From Flavobacterium sharifuzzamanii (GTDB lineage: Bacteria > Bacteroidota > Bacteroidia > Flavobacteriales > Flavobacteriaceae), in contig NZ_QJGZ01000033.1 in the NCBI RefSeq assembly GCF_003254585.1, forward strand, positions 62,001 through 126,000: a stretch of DNA of 64,000 nucleotides, in the 5' to 3' direction. The stretch's first letter is position 1, and the number at the start of each line of letters is the position of its first letter. Positions 43,497-55,100 of the stretch are shown piece by piece. The notes beneath the pieces are model-generated. The model did not search any database, was not told the DNA's origin, and was given only the letters and a program-made list of their open reading frames with translations. A program made the position numbers and the translations under genes.

Positions 43497-44795
43497 ATGA
43501 GATACAACCAGATTCCGGTTTCTTTGTTTATAGAAAACCGAAAAAGATTTACCGACAAAATGCTGCCAAATAGTGTGGCAATTTTAACTTCAAACGACGT
43601 AATGCCCAATAACGCGGATGACGTTATGGGGTTTTCACAAAACAATGATTTGTTTTATTTATCTGGAATTGATCAGGATGAAACCATTCTGGTGCTTTAT
43701 CCAGATGCTTTTAAAGAAGAAAACAGAGTTATACTTTTTGTAAAAGAAGCAAATGAACATACACTTCTTTGGGATGGTAATTTTTTGACTAAAGAACAAG
43801 TAACAGCTATTTCCGGAATCCAGAATATCAAATGGCTTCACGAATTTGAAAAGACTTTGCAGCTTTTTGCTTTTGAATCTGATATTTTTTATTTAGGTCA
43901 CAATGAGCATATCAAAAGGGTAACTGCTGAAATGGAAACCAGACAAGACCGAATGATAAAATGGTGCAAAGAAAAGTATCCATTGCATCAATACGAACGT
44001 GTGGCAAAAATAACGCGTGAATTGCGTCCAATTAAATCGAACGAGGAAGTTGATTTAATTAAAAAAGCAACTGCAATAAGTGTTGAAGGTTTTCATAGAA
44101 TTTTGAATACCATTCGCCCTAATATAAACGAATATGAATTAGAGGCCGAGTTGCTGTATGCTACCGTAAAAAATGGAGGAACAAGACAAGCTTTTAAATC
44201 AATTATAGCGTCTGGTGGAAATGCCTGTTCACTGCACTATAATACAAACGATGATATTTGCGAAGAGAATGAAATGGTTCTTCTCGATTTTGGAAGCTGT
44301 TATGCCAACTATAATTCAGATACCACAAGATGTATTCCAGTTAATGGAACTTTTAGTCCAAGACAAAAAGAGGTTTACGGATCTGTTTTGCATTGTTTGA
44401 AAGAAGGTTCAAAATTGCTGAAACCTGGAGTTTTGTCTAAAGATTATGAACTTCAAATGGCAAAATTAGTTGAAGCTGAATTGGTAAAATTAGGATTAAT
44501 TACAGAAGAAGAAATTAAATCTCAAGATCCAGAAAAACCTGCTTACAAGAAATATTTCATGCATGGAACTGCGCATCATTTAGGACTTGATGTTCACGAT
44601 GTTGGTTTGTATTCAAGACCTTTTGAAAAAGGAATGGTGCTTACGTGCGAACCTGGAATTTACATTAGAGAAGAAGGAATAGGATGCCGTTTAGAAAATG
44701 ATTATCTAATAACAGAAAATGGAAATATCAATCTGAGTGAAGCCATGCCTATTGAAATTGCAGAAATTGAAAATTTAATTAAAAATAAAAAGTAA
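43497..44795 (+). CDS. aminopeptidase P family protein (M24B)
   Basis: 432 residues. An AMP_N domain spans about 5-135 and an M24 pita-bread domain about 175-425. The dinuclear metal ligands are visible in VLLDFGSCYANYNSDTTR (two Asp), GTAHHLGLDVHDVG (His), CEPGIYIREEGIG (Glu) and RLENDYLIT (Glu). There is no signal peptide, so it is cytoplasmic. Aminopeptidase P removes an N-terminal residue ahead of proline or hydroxyproline, as expected for Gly-Pro/Hyp peptides from collagen. It has a 3-bp gap to the D-amino acid dehydrogenase and a 1-bp gap to the DPP IV gene, so a tight operon. Confidence 0.94.
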   Translation: MRYNQIPVSLFIENRKRFTDKMLPNSVAILTSNDVMPNNADDVMGFSQNNDLFYLSGIDQDETILVLYPDAFKEENRVILFVKEANEHTLLWDGNFLTKEQVTAISGIQNIKWLHEFEKTLQLFAFESDIFYLGHNEHIKRVTAEMETRQDRMIKWCKEKYPLHQYERVAKITRELRPIKSNEEVDLIKKATAISVEGFHRILNTIRPNINEYELEAELLYATVKNGGTRQAFKSIIASGGNACSLHYNTNDDICEENEMVLLDFGSCYANYNSDTTRCIPVNGTFSPRQKEVYGSVLHCLKEGSKLLKPGVLSKDYELQMAKLVEAELVKLGLITEEEIKSQDPEKPAYKKYFMHGTAHHLGLDVHDVGLYSRPFEKGMVLTCEPGIYIREEGIGCRLENDYLITENGNINLSEAMPIEIAEIENLIKNKK

Positions 44796-44796
44796 G

Positions 44797-46953
44797 ATGA
44801 AAAAGTATTTGTTATTTCTTCTGTTTATATGCACCTCTGTTTTTGCACAGAAGATTGATATTAACAATCTAAATTGGTTGCCCAATTCTCATTCTTTTTG
44901 GGTAAATCAAGATAGTAATGTGGTCATTTATGATGTTGATAAGCTAGATAAACAAAACACTATTTTATCGAAAGAACAATTAGCAGCTGCTGGATTTACT
45001 GGCGAAATTGAGCAGTTGGTTTGGAACGACTCCAAAACAAAAGTTTTAGTTTATACAAATTCAAAGAAAGTTTGGAGAGACAATACCAGAGGTGATTATT
45101 GGTATTTTGATTTAGCTACAGGAAAAGGAAAACAATTGGGCAAAAACTTAGACGCATCATCCTTAATGTTTGCAAAATTTTCTAGCGATAATGAAAATGT
45201 TGCCTATGTTTCAAAGCACAATATTTATGTTGAAAATCTGAATTCTGGAAAAATTACTCCAGTAACAACTGATGGCACAGATAAAATTATTAACGGAACT
45301 TTTGATTGGGTTTATGAAGAAGAACTAGCTGCGCGTGACGGATTCAGATGGAGTCCAGACGGAAAAAGTATTGCTTTTTGGAGAGTTGATGCGACTTCGA
45401 CTAAATTCCATTTTATGATCAATAATACAGATTCATTGTATCCAACAATTATTCCTGTAGAATATCCAAAAGCAGGAGAAAAACCTTCTTCTGTAAAAAT
45501 CGGAATTGTAAATATTGATTCTCTTCAAACCAATTGGTTAAATATCCCTGGAGAACCAGATAATAATTATTTGGTTCGAATGAAATGGCTTAGCAATGAA
45601 TCTATTATGGTGGTTCAGTTAAACCGAAACCAGAATCAGGTTACGATGTATGATTGTAATGCAAAATCGGGTGCAGCGAGAGTGATTTATAAAGAAGAAT
45701 CAAAAGCATGGATTGACGTGTTTGATACTTCTGCTGGTGAATATGATGTTTTTCCTTGTCAGTTTGTAGACAACGGAAAAGCCTTTTTATGGAGTTCTGA
45801 TGCAGACGGATGGATGCATATTTACAAAATAAGCCTTGACGGAAAATCAAAAGAGTTAATCACTAAAACTAATTTTGATGCTTATTTTAAAGCCTACAAC
45901 GAAAAAACAAAAACAATATATTTTATCGCAAGTCCAGAAGATGCTACTCAGCGTTATTTGTATGAAACGAATTTAAGTTCGAAAAAAACAAAAAGAATAA
46001 CTCCAGCAATTTTTGACGGTACAAACCGATATGTTTTTTCTACAGATGCAGCTTATGCAAGACATACTAATTCTAGCATTTCGAGAGATTACAATCAGAG
46101 ATTGATTGCTTTGTCTGGTCACCAAAAGATTTATCCAAAAGAAGCAGATGTTTTTGCAGCTCCAAGACGAAATTATTCGATGGAGAAGTTTAAAGTGAAA
46201 ACTGCAGATGGAGTTGAAATTGATGGAGTAATGGCAAAACCATTAGACTTTGATCCTTCAAAAAAATATCCCGTTTTCTTCTATGTTTATGGAGAACCAA
46301 TGGCTTCTGTAGCAAATGACAAACCTTATTTTAATGGTTTTATCGCTGAATTGATTCCAAATGGATATATCGGAATTGCTATGGATAATAGAGGAACTCC
46401 TGTAATGAAAGGAACAGAGTGGAGAAAATCTATTTATAAAAATATAGGGATTATCAATACGCGTGATCAGGCAATGGCAGCCAAAGAGGTTTTAAAATGG
46501 AATTTCATCGATTCTGATCGTGTGGCGATTCATGGCTGGAGCGGAGGAGGTGCTGTAACTTTAAATCTAATGTTTCAGTATCCAGAGATTTACAAAACTG
46601 GAATTGCAATTGCAGCAGTAACAGATCAGCATTTCTATGATAATATCTATACAGAGCGCTACATGGGATTGCCAGACGAAAATCAAGCAGCTTATATTCA
46701 GGCTTCTCCTGTAACTCACGCTAAAAATCTGAAAGGAAATTTATTGTATATCCACGGAACAGGCGATGATAATGTGCATTATAAAAATGCAGAAGTTTTA
46801 ATAAATGAATTAATCAAATATGATAAAATGTTTGATTTAATGATTTATCCAAACCGTTCTCACAGTATTGATGAAGGAGAAGGAACAGAAAAACATCTAG
46901 TAGATACTTTTGTCAGATTTATTGAAAAAAATTGCCCGCCAGGTGCAAAATAA
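44797..46953 (+). CDS. S9B dipeptidyl peptidase IV family protein, exported
   Basis: 718 residues with a signal peptide ending at SVFAQ. An eight-bladed beta-propeller (about 25-470) contains FDWVYEEELAARDGFRWSPD, with the double-Glu substrate anchor of DPP IV. The alpha/beta hydrolase domain carries S582 in HGWSGGGAV, D657 in HGTGDDNVHYKNAE and H689 in NRSHSIDEG. DPP IV releases X-Pro dipeptides in the periplasm. It is co-transcribed with aminopeptidase P, 1 bp away, and ends at a terminator at 46976-47009. Proline specificity fits breakdown of Gly-Pro-Hyp-rich peptides. Confidence 0.95.
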   Translation: MKKYLLFLLFICTSVFAQKIDINNLNWLPNSHSFWVNQDSNVVIYDVDKLDKQNTILSKEQLAAAGFTGEIEQLVWNDSKTKVLVYTNSKKVWRDNTRGDYWYFDLATGKGKQLGKNLDASSLMFAKFSSDNENVAYVSKHNIYVENLNSGKITPVTTDGTDKIINGTFDWVYEEELAARDGFRWSPDGKSIAFWRVDATSTKFHFMINNTDSLYPTIIPVEYPKAGEKPSSVKIGIVNIDSLQTNWLNIPGEPDNNYLVRMKWLSNESIMVVQLNRNQNQVTMYDCNAKSGAARVIYKEESKAWIDVFDTSAGEYDVFPCQFVDNGKAFLWSSDADGWMHIYKISLDGKSKELITKTNFDAYFKAYNEKTKTIYFIASPEDATQRYLYETNLSSKKTKRITPAIFDGTNRYVFSTDAAYARHTNSSISRDYNQRLIALSGHQKIYPKEADVFAAPRRNYSMEKFKVKTADGVEIDGVMAKPLDFDPSKKYPVFFYVYGEPMASVANDKPYFNGFIAELIPNGYIGIAMDNRGTPVMKGTEWRKSIYKNIGIINTRDQAMAAKEVLKWNFIDSDRVAIHGWSGGGAVTLNLMFQYPEIYKTGIAIAAVTDQHFYDNIYTERYMGLPDENQAAYIQASPVTHAKNLKGNLLYIHGTGDDNVHYKNAEVLINELIKYDKMFDLMIYPNRSHSIDEGEGTEKHLVDTFVRFIEKNCPPGAK

Positions 46954-46975
46954 TAAAAATACATATCCTAAAAAG

Positions 46976-47009
46976 AAAGGAGAGTTTCATCAAATTGAAA
47001 TTCTCCTTT
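46976..47009 (+). terminator. intrinsic terminator after DPP IV
   Basis: Stem AAAGGAGAGTTTCA (46976-46989) / TGAAATTCTCCTTT (46996-47009) with one wobble, then a T-run. It closes the 42258-46953 operon. Confidence 0.85.
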
Positions 47010-47071
47010 TTTTATGTATTTATTTCTTTTGGTTTTGAGTTAAGTGTTTGATTTTGAAATTTTTTCTAAAT

Positions 47072-47178
47072 GGTAATATAGTAATTATGTAATTGCGAAA
47101 TTGGCACTTATAGGGTAATATAAGCAGGTTTTTCGGTAATATATTATCAGAAAAATTATCTAAAAAGCAAAATATTTG
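47072..47178 (+). promoter_or_regulatory. promoter and operator of the peptide SusCD pair
   Basis: Three GGTAATATA copies start at 47072, 47114 and 47135, that is 42 and 21 bp apart, all on one face of the helix. The last one (GGTAATATATTATCAG) starts exactly 36 bp before AATATTTG (47171-47178), one base off the -7 consensus. The SusC ATG follows at 47203. Confidence 0.7.
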
Positions 47179-47202
47179 CCACATTAATTATAAAACCATT
47201 TT

Positions 47203-50200
47203 ATGAAATTCAAGATTAATGTTAGAAAAATTGCAGTACTCTTTTTTGTGCTGTTGACTAAACTGACCTTTGCCCAAGATCGGGTTGTGTCAGGAATTGT
47301 TTCAGATGAGAATGGAGTTCCGTTGCCAGGTGTTGGAGTACTGGTAAAAGGAACTCAAACAGGTTCTCAGACTGATTTTGATGGGAAATATTCAATAAAA
47401 GCTGATGCAAATGCGGTACTTGTGTTTAGTTTTATTGGAATGCAAACTAAAGAAGTTCCAGCACGTGGTAATAGCATAAACGTAAAAATGACTGCAGGAT
47501 CTACGCAATTGCAGGAAATTGTAGTTACAGCATTGGGGCTTAAAAGAGAGAAAAAATCTTTGGGTTATGCAACACAAGAAATAAATGGAGATCAGCTTAC
47601 AAAAATAAATACAGGTAACGTTTCGAATAATATTTCAGGAAAAATTGCGGGTGTGCAAATTAGAAGAAATAATAATATTGGAGGATCTACAAACGTTGTG
47701 ATTCGTGGTACAACTTCTTTGACAGGAAACAATCAGGCCTTGTGGGTTGTGGATGGAATTATATTAAACAATGATAACACCAATACAAATGACCAGAAAT
47801 CAAGTGGTAATAAAGGCGGATATGATTATGGTAATGCTGCCTCTGATATAAACCCTGATGATATCGAGACAATGAACGTTTTAAAAGGTGCTGCAGCAAC
47901 GGCGTTATATGGATCAAGAGCTTCAAATGGAGTTATTATTGTAACACTAAAAAAAGGAAGCAAAGCTAAAGGAGGTTTAGGTATAGATTTCAGCACTGGA
48001 ATAAACGTTGGGGTGGTTGATAAAGAAACATTGCCAGAATATCAAAACCAATATGGTGGAGGATATGGATCTTTCGGGTCAACTGTAGATTTAGGGAGCG
48101 GTTCTCATCCGTCTGTAAGTATAGAAGATGCTTCTTGGGGGCCAAAATTTGATCCTTCTGTCTTGGTGTACAATTGGACTTCTTTTTATCCTAATCTACC
48201 GACTTATGGGAAATTATCACCTTATACAGCGGTAAAAAAGAATCCAAACAGTTTTTATCAAAACAGTTTAACTTATATCAATAATATTGCTATTTCTGGT
48301 TCGAATGATCAGGGTGATTTTAGATTTGGTTATACTAACTACAATCAGCAGCAAGGAATTCTGCCTAATAGCAATAACAGAAAAGATAATTTTAATTTTT
48401 CTGCCAGCTATAAAATTGCGCCAAAAACTAGAATTTCAGCATCGTCAAATTATATGAAATCAGATGCGATTGGTATGAATGAGACTGGATACGGAGATGG
48501 CGGGAACAACTATTTGAGCAGTGTAAGACAATGGTACAGTACAAGTGCTGATTTTGGCGATCTTAAAGAGGCTTACGAATTAACAGGTAAAAATATAACA
48601 TGGAACGTGCAATCGCCAACTAAGTTGACCGTTTTGTTTCATGATAATCCTTATTTTCAGCGTTATAACAATTACAACTCGATGAAAAGAGATCGTTTCT
48701 TTGGAAATGTAATCTTAAAAACAGAAGTTACAAATTGGTTTGATATCATGGGAAGAGGTGCTGTCGATTTTTATCATCAGTTACAAGAAGAGCGCATAGC
48801 TGTAGGTTCAAAAAGAACATCAAACGGATTAGGGCAATACTCTAGATATGATAAAAACTTTCGTGAAATCAACTTAGATTTAGTTTTGAATTTTAAAACG
48901 GCTATCACGGAAGGTCTTAATTTCACGGGGATGTTAGGAGGAAACTCTAGACGTTCTGTATTAAATTCTATTTATGCTGAGACAAATGGTGGATTGGTTG
49001 TTCCAGGAATTTACGCTTTGACAAACTCAATAAATCTAATCAACTATCCTGGCGAGGCCGAGCAGACTATCGGTACAAACAGTATTTACGGAACAGCAAA
49101 TTTTGCTTATCTTGACACATTTTTTGTAGAAGGGACCTATAGAATAGATCAGTCTTCTACTTTGCCAAAGGAGAATAATACTTATTCTTATCCTTCAATC
49201 ACAGGAACTTATATTTTTAGTAATCATATTAAAGCAGATTGGCTATCTTTTGGTAAGCTGCGTTTAAACTATGCTGAAACAGGAAATGATGCTCAGTTTG
49301 CAGTAACTTCTCCGAGATATTCTAAAAATAATAATTTTGGACCAAACGGAATTCGTTTTTCAACAGAAGATAGTAGAAGTAATTCCGATTTAAAAAGTGA
49401 GTTGACAAAAGGTTTTGAGGCAGGTCTTGAGCTTAAGTTCTTCAAAAACAGATTAGGGGTTGACTTTTCTTACTACAAAACAAATACAACAAATCAGATT
49501 CTATCTATTGAAACGCCTACACAAACAGGATACACTAGAGCATGGATTAATGGGGGAGATGTTCAAAACAAAGGATTTGAGTTAACGGTAAATGCTACTC
49601 CAATCAAAACAAACAATTTTACATGGCAGGCAACTGTAAACTGGTCTACTAATAAAAATGAAGTAATTTCTTTAGCAGGAGCAAATCAGATTTCATTGGG
49701 AGGTTTCCAAGGAATTAGTTATGTAGCAGAAGTTGGTAAACCAGTTGGTCAGCTTGTGGGTTCTGGTTATACTTATTTAAATGGTCAGAGAGTTATTAAC
49801 TCAAATGGAACTTATCAAAAAACTTCAGGAGTAGTGATCGGAGATGTAAATCCTGATTGGATTGGTGGTTTTAATAACGTTTTAACGTATAAGAATATTT
49901 CTTTCAACTTCTTAATAGATGTTAAAAAAGGAGGAGATGTATACTCTTTAGATCAACAATTTGGACATCAGACAGGTATCTATGAAAGTACAGTGAGTAA
50001 AAACCATAATGGAGTTCCACAGCGTGAGCCTGTTGCTAATGGCGGTGGTGTATTACTAAACGGAGTTCAAGCAGATGGAACACCAAATACTGTGGTTGCT
50101 GAAATCGCAGATGCTGCAGGATACGATTTTTATGGTTCTATGCCACAACAAGAATATGTTTATGATGCATCTTATGTAAAATTACGTGAAGTTGGGTTAA

Positions 50201-50409
50201 GCTACAGATTCCCAAAAAGATTCTTAACTAATACGTTTATCAATAATATGGTCTTCGCAGTTAATGGAAGCAACCTTTGGATCATTCACAAAAACCTTCC
50301 TTACGCAGATCCAGAAGCGGGAGCATCTTCGGGTAATTTACAAGGCTTTCAATCAGGGGTTTTACCGACAACAAAAGAGTATAGTTTTACATTGAAAGTT
50401 CAATTCTAA
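47203..50409 (+). CDS. SusC/RagA-type TonB-linked outer membrane transporter (probable peptide uptake)
   Basis: 1068 residues. The signal peptide ends at LTFAQ; a carboxypeptidase-regulatory-like domain (VSGIVSDENGVPLPGVGVLV), a plug (EIVVTALGLKREKKSLGYAT, then NQALWVVDGIILNND), and a barrel ending in KEYSFTLKVQF follow. The ALGIKRE-type TonB region and the SusD-like partner 11 bp downstream place it with RagA-type systems, some of which import oligopeptides. Neighbours are only peptidases, with no glycosidase, supporting a peptide substrate. Its promoter carries the shared GGTAATATA repeats. Confidence 0.94.
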   Translation: MKFKINVRKIAVLFFVLLTKLTFAQDRVVSGIVSDENGVPLPGVGVLVKGTQTGSQTDFDGKYSIKADANAVLVFSFIGMQTKEVPARGNSINVKMTAGSTQLQEIVVTALGLKREKKSLGYATQEINGDQLTKINTGNVSNNISGKIAGVQIRRNNNIGGSTNVVIRGTTSLTGNNQALWVVDGIILNNDNTNTNDQKSSGNKGGYDYGNAASDINPDDIETMNVLKGAAATALYGSRASNGVIIVTLKKGSKAKGGLGIDFSTGINVGVVDKETLPEYQNQYGGGYGSFGSTVDLGSGSHPSVSIEDASWGPKFDPSVLVYNWTSFYPNLPTYGKLSPYTAVKKNPNSFYQNSLTYINNIAISGSNDQGDFRFGYTNYNQQQGILPNSNNRKDNFNFSASYKIAPKTRISASSNYMKSDAIGMNETGYGDGGNNYLSSVRQWYSTSADFGDLKEAYELTGKNITWNVQSPTKLTVLFHDNPYFQRYNNYNSMKRDRFFGNVILKTEVTNWFDIMGRGAVDFYHQLQEERIAVGSKRTSNGLGQYSRYDKNFREINLDLVLNFKTAITEGLNFTGMLGGNSRRSVLNSIYAETNGGLVVPGIYALTNSINLINYPGEAEQTIGTNSIYGTANFAYLDTFFVEGTYRIDQSSTLPKENNTYSYPSITGTYIFSNHIKADWLSFGKLRLNYAETGNDAQFAVTSPRYSKNNNFGPNGIRFSTEDSRSNSDLKSELTKGFEAGLELKFFKNRLGVDFSYYKTNTTNQILSIETPTQTGYTRAWINGGDVQNKGFELTVNATPIKTNNFTWQATVNWSTNKNEVISLAGANQISLGGFQGISYVAEVGKPVGQLVGSGYTYLNGQRVINSNGTYQKTSGVVIGDVNPDWIGGFNNVLTYKNISFNFLIDVKKGGDVYSLDQQFGHQTGIYESTVSKNHNGVPQREPVANGGGVLLNGVQADGTPNTVVAEIADAAGYDFYGSMPQQEYVYDASYVKLREVGLSYRFPKRFLTNTFINNMVFAVNGSNLWIIHKNLPYADPEAGASSGNLQGFQSGVLPTTKEYSFTLKVQF

Positions 50410-50420
50410 AAAATATAGAC

Positions 50421-51881
50421 ATGAGAATTATAAAAACAATATTTTTTGCTGGAGCTATTCTATGTACAATAGCTTCATGCGATAACCTGGACAATATGAA
50501 TCAGGACAAAAAAGGTTATGAAACAGCAGTACCTGCAGCATTAATGACTAGTGCTCAAGTAAATTATGCTTATTTCTTGACTAATGCTTCTGTTAATTCA
50601 AACAATTTCAGAGCTTATGTTCAGCATTGGTCGACTTCGACTTATACAGATGAAGCTAATTACAACCAGGCAAAAAGAAATCTAGGAAGCAATCATGCTG
50701 TATTGCTTTATAGAGATGTATTACAGGATTTATCAAATGCGCAAAAACAAATCAGAGAAATTAAAGCATTAGGTCCAGTAGAAGAAGCGGTGCAAAAAAA
50801 TCAGTTGGCAATTCTTGAAATACAGATTGTAATGACATATCAGACATTGGTTGATTTGTTTGGAAATGTGGCGTACACTGAAGCTTTAGATATTAAAAAG
50901 TTCCCTCTTCCAAAATATGACGATGCTAAAACAATCTATTTGGATTTAGCTTCCCGTTTGGATATAGCTATTGCAAATTTGGATACCGCAAACGCAAGTT
51001 TTGATAAAAAAGCAGATTTAGTTTTTCAAGGAAATGTTGCTAAATGGAAAGTATTGGCAAACAGCGTAAAACTAAAAATGGGTTTGCATCTTGCTGATGT
51101 TGAACCAGCAAGAGCTAAAGCTATGGTGGAAAGTGCTTATAGTTCTGGGGTAATGAGCAAAGAAGCTGATACAGCTTTGTTTCAGTATTATTCATCAGTA
51201 ATAGATATGAATCCATTATATGATAGTTTGGTAAATAGTAGCCAAATTAATATAGCAGAGTTTTTTGTTAATGAATTAAATGCAAAAGAAGATCCAAGAC
51301 GTGATATTTTCTTTGATCCGGCTTCAAAAATAAACGGTAAATACAAAGGTGCTCCATATGCTCAGCTAGTTAAATATGTAGATTATTCAAATACAGGACT
51401 TAGATTGAGAAAAGAAACAAATCCTGGAGTAATATTCGATTATACGGAAACCTGTTTTTTGCTAGCAGATGCAGCAAGCCGAGGCTTTAGCGTAGGTGCA
51501 GATGCGGCGACATATTATACAAAAGGAATAGAAGCAAGCATGAAATTTTGGGGAGTTTCTGATGCGAATATCCAAACTTATTTAGCACGTCCTGATGTTG
51601 CTTTTGCTACAGCAACAGGAACAGACAAGCAAAAAATTGCCTACCAGCTTTGGATCGCTTACTACAATCGTGGTTTTGAAGCTTGGACCGAATACAGAAG
51701 GTTAGATTATCCTATACTGGTAGCGCCTCCAACAGCAGTGCAAGAAGCAAATGGTAAAGTTCCTGTCAGAAATATTTATTCCACATCTGATAAAACGCTG
51801 AACGCAGCTAATTATGAAGCAGCTTCAACAGCAATAGGAGGAGATTTAATGACAACGAAGATTTTTTGGGACAAATTTTAA
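50421..51881 (+). CDS. SusD-like surface lipoprotein (SusD/RagB-like family)
   Basis: 486 residues. Lipobox IASC with C20, followed by DNLDNMNQDKKGYETAVPAA. Its pattern (LQDLSNAQKQIREIKAL, then MTYQTLVDLFGNVAYTEAL and a C-terminal WIAYYNRGFEAWTEYRRLDY) is that of the second SusD-like family, often linked to peptide use and not to glycans. It should form the lid of the SusC at 47203, 11 bp upstream. A strong terminator at 51910-51938 follows. Confidence 0.92.
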   Translation: MRIIKTIFFAGAILCTIASCDNLDNMNQDKKGYETAVPAALMTSAQVNYAYFLTNASVNSNNFRAYVQHWSTSTYTDEANYNQAKRNLGSNHAVLLYRDVLQDLSNAQKQIREIKALGPVEEAVQKNQLAILEIQIVMTYQTLVDLFGNVAYTEALDIKKFPLPKYDDAKTIYLDLASRLDIAIANLDTANASFDKKADLVFQGNVAKWKVLANSVKLKMGLHLADVEPARAKAMVESAYSSGVMSKEADTALFQYYSSVIDMNPLYDSLVNSSQINIAEFFVNELNAKEDPRRDIFFDPASKINGKYKGAPYAQLVKYVDYSNTGLRLRKETNPGVIFDYTETCFLLADAASRGFSVGADAATYYTKGIEASMKFWGVSDANIQTYLARPDVAFATATGTDKQKIAYQLWIAYYNRGFEAWTEYRRLDYPILVAPPTAVQEANGKVPVRNIYSTSDKTLNAANYEAASTAIGGDLMTTKIFWDKF

Positions 51882-51909
51882 TTTTGAGTTAGTTTAATTT
51901 GTTTTTGAG

Positions 51910-51938
51910 CCAGCACTTTTTAAGTGCTGGTTTTTTTT
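51910..51938 (+). terminator. intrinsic terminator after the peptide SusD
   Basis: Stem CCAGCACTT (51910-51918) / AAGTGCTGG (51922-51930), 3-nt loop, then eight T (51931-51938). Confidence 0.9.
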
Positions 51939-52055
51939 GTTTTATAGTATTTGTAAGGGATGATGGATGTTTTTTAGTTAAGTTAATTGGTTTTTGTTTT
52001 TGATATTTTATTATAAGTATTTTTTAATTATGTGTTTTTTTATGGTTAAAAATAT

Positions 52056-52120
52056 GATAATTATGTATTAATTCTGAATAAAATACTATCAGAAAGGTAG
52101 AAGCTTCTGCGGTAACTTTG
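52056..52120 (+). promoter_or_regulatory. promoter and operator of the M43 protease gene
   Basis: A degenerate pair, GATAAT (52056) and AATAAAATACTATCAG (52077), starts 21 bp apart. The second starts exactly 36 bp before a perfect -7 box, TAACTTTG (52113-52120). The spacing equals that of the promoters at 38064, 47171 and 57798, although the bases are less conserved. Confidence 0.6.
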
Positions 52121-52148
52121 ATCAATTACTAATGAAAAACCTAAACAA

Positions 52149-55100
52149 ATGAAATTAAAATTACTAATCTGCTTTCTGATTTTCAGTTCAGTGAAAATTA
52201 GTGCACAAGGTCTGCCTTGTCGGACAAGCGAAGAAAATGAAAAAGTGTACCGGAATAACCCTCATGCACTTCAAGAAAAAAAGAACTTTGATGTTTTCAG
52301 CAAAAATTTTGCTGCACAGCGTAAATCTTCCACAGCAAAAACGGCTACAGTTACTACTTACACTATTCCAGTAGTATTTCATATTTATGGAGATGTGCAA
52401 GGTGGAAAAACGGTGACGTATGAAAAAATTGTCAACCATTTGGCTCAACTTAATGATGATTTTAATGGCCGTAATGCAGATTATCAAACTGTTGAACCAT
52501 TTTTTCAAGCTCGACGCGGAACGCTGAATATTGAATTTAAACTCGCGAAAAAAGATCCTAACGGCGGATGTACTACGGGTGTTGTTTTCCATCCAACTAA
52601 AAACGGTTATGGAAACGGTGGAGGCTACGATGACCAGATTGCTGCCGATGCTTGGGATAATACCAAATACATGAATGTTTACATTCAGAATGATTTGTAT
52701 AATGACGGAGCGACAAACAATTCTGGAGTTGCTTGGTATCCTAGTTCAGACATGACAGCAAGCAATACAGCTCGTGTTGTTTTCAATGGAGCATATTTAT
52801 ACGATAACTCATATAGTAAAGAATTCTCTGCAACTCTTACTCACGAATTTGGACACTTTCTTAATCTGATTCATACTTTTGAAGGCGGTTGTACTGGAAC
52901 TGATGAAGTTGCTGATACTCCAGCGGAAGACGGAAAACATACTTTAGGATGTACTCCAGGAACAAATTGTAGTGGCGATAAAGTAAATTTTGAAAATTAC
53001 ATGGGATACAATGGCGCACAAGGTTGCTACAAAATGTATACGCAAGGTCAGATTGACAGAATGCTCGCTGCCTTAGAACACCCTGCGAGAAAATCTCTTT
53101 GGCAAGCACAAAACTTAATTGATACAGGAGTTAATTCTACAGGAAGTACGCTTACTGCTTCGGCTGTAGCTTTTAAAGAAGCGATTATAAATGATGGTTC
53201 TTTTGATACTTCATCAATAATTAAATTAAACGGAACTAAAACTTTTGCAGTTTCTTCTGGAACAATGACAGCAGGAACTCATTTTACACATACTTTCCCA
53301 GCAGGAATTACACCTGTACTGACTGTAAACTCCAATAATCAAATTACAGTTACATTAACTGGAAAAGCAACAAATCATGCATTAATCAACAATACATCTG
53401 GTGGAATTAGTTTCTTACCAGCAGCTTTTACAGGCGGAACAGCTGATTTATCGTGTACTTCTTTATACTTTAATTTTAAATTTTCAGACCCATACGGAAT
53501 CTTTTTTGTAGACATGCCAGATGTTACGGTTTCGTCAGCATTGACATGGAAATATTTTGAAATTGCAAAAGGAGACGATCGTGCATTTGGAGGTTGGCGT
53601 TATGCTGCGAATGCTTTAAAAATTGAAACGTATGCAAAGAGACTAGTTTGCGAAACGGGTACTAGAAATATCTCGTTATTGAATTCAAACACAGCCGTTG
53701 GTCCAACAAGTAATATGACTGCTCCTGGTGCTTATCCAAATCAGTTGGATTTAAGAACAGCGAGTTACACAGCTTGGGACGGAAAAACTGGTTATGTAGG
53801 ATTCGATTATTTAATGGATGGTCTTACATGTTATGGATGGTTTAAAGTAAAAGTAAACGCTGATGGTGACGGGTATACAATTTTGGAATATGCTTATAAT
53901 ACTAAGCCAAATACCCCAATTTATACCGGAATGGCCGATAAAACAGCTACAACTTTATCACCAGAAACACTGTATGAAGCTGAAGTAAATGACGGAAGCA
54001 TAACTTCAACGGCAACAATTGCTTTAAGTACTAATAATGGTACATTTACAAAAAGCAGTGGCACTTTTACAGCAGGAACCGACTATACAATTACAGGTGT
54101 GCCAGCTGGTTTAACAGCAGTTTTAACTCTTGAAAGCAATTCTAAAGCTGTACTTTCTTTTACAGGAAAAGCAACTGCACACAATACAACAAATGATGCT
54201 GTTATTACAGTTACGTTTAAAGATGCAGCAATTACAGGAGGAATAGCAACTTTGGATACCGCTACTAAAACAATCAATTTGAAATTTGATGCGCCTTACG
54301 GAGTGTTTTATGTAAACAATCCTGATTATACGGCCAATGCAGCATCGACTTGGCAGTATTTTGATATGGGTATTGGAGACAATACGGAGTATGGAGCATG
54401 GCAATATGCTGCGGCAGCTTTAAAAATAGAAACTTACGGAAAAAGATTGATTTGTGAAGCGGGAACAAGAAATATATCATTCTTATCACAAGGTACTTCT
54501 ATTGGAGCTTCTAGTAATTTTGCTGCACCTGGAGCATATCCAAATCAATTAGATTTGAGAACTGCTACTTATACAAATTGGGATAATAAAACTGGATATG
54601 TTGGTTTTGAATATACAAGCAGAGGACGTGTTTGTTACGGATGGATGCATGTAAAAGTAGAGGCTGGCGGAGTAGGGTATACGGTGTTGGATTATGCTTA
54701 TAACACCAAACCAAATGAGCCAATTTTAGCAGGAGCTCAAACAACAAATACAGTATTGGCTCCAACAAATTTAACAGCAACTGTGACTAATTTACAAGCT
54801 GTGCTTAACTGGACTAACAATGCCACAAATGCTACAAATGTAATTATCGAAAGAGCAGGTTCAGATGATGTTTATGCTGAAATTGCGACACTAGCTAACA
54901 CTGCAGCTACTTATACTAATACAGGTTTAACTGCCGACAGCACATATAAATATAGAGCAAGAGCAAAATCAGGGGCTGATTATTCTGCTTATTCAAATGT
55001 GGCTACTGTCACAATTCCTGCAGCTCCATTATGCAGTGCGCAAGGAACAAACGGTTATGAATATATAAGTTCTGTTGCAGTAGGAAGTTTTGTAAATGCA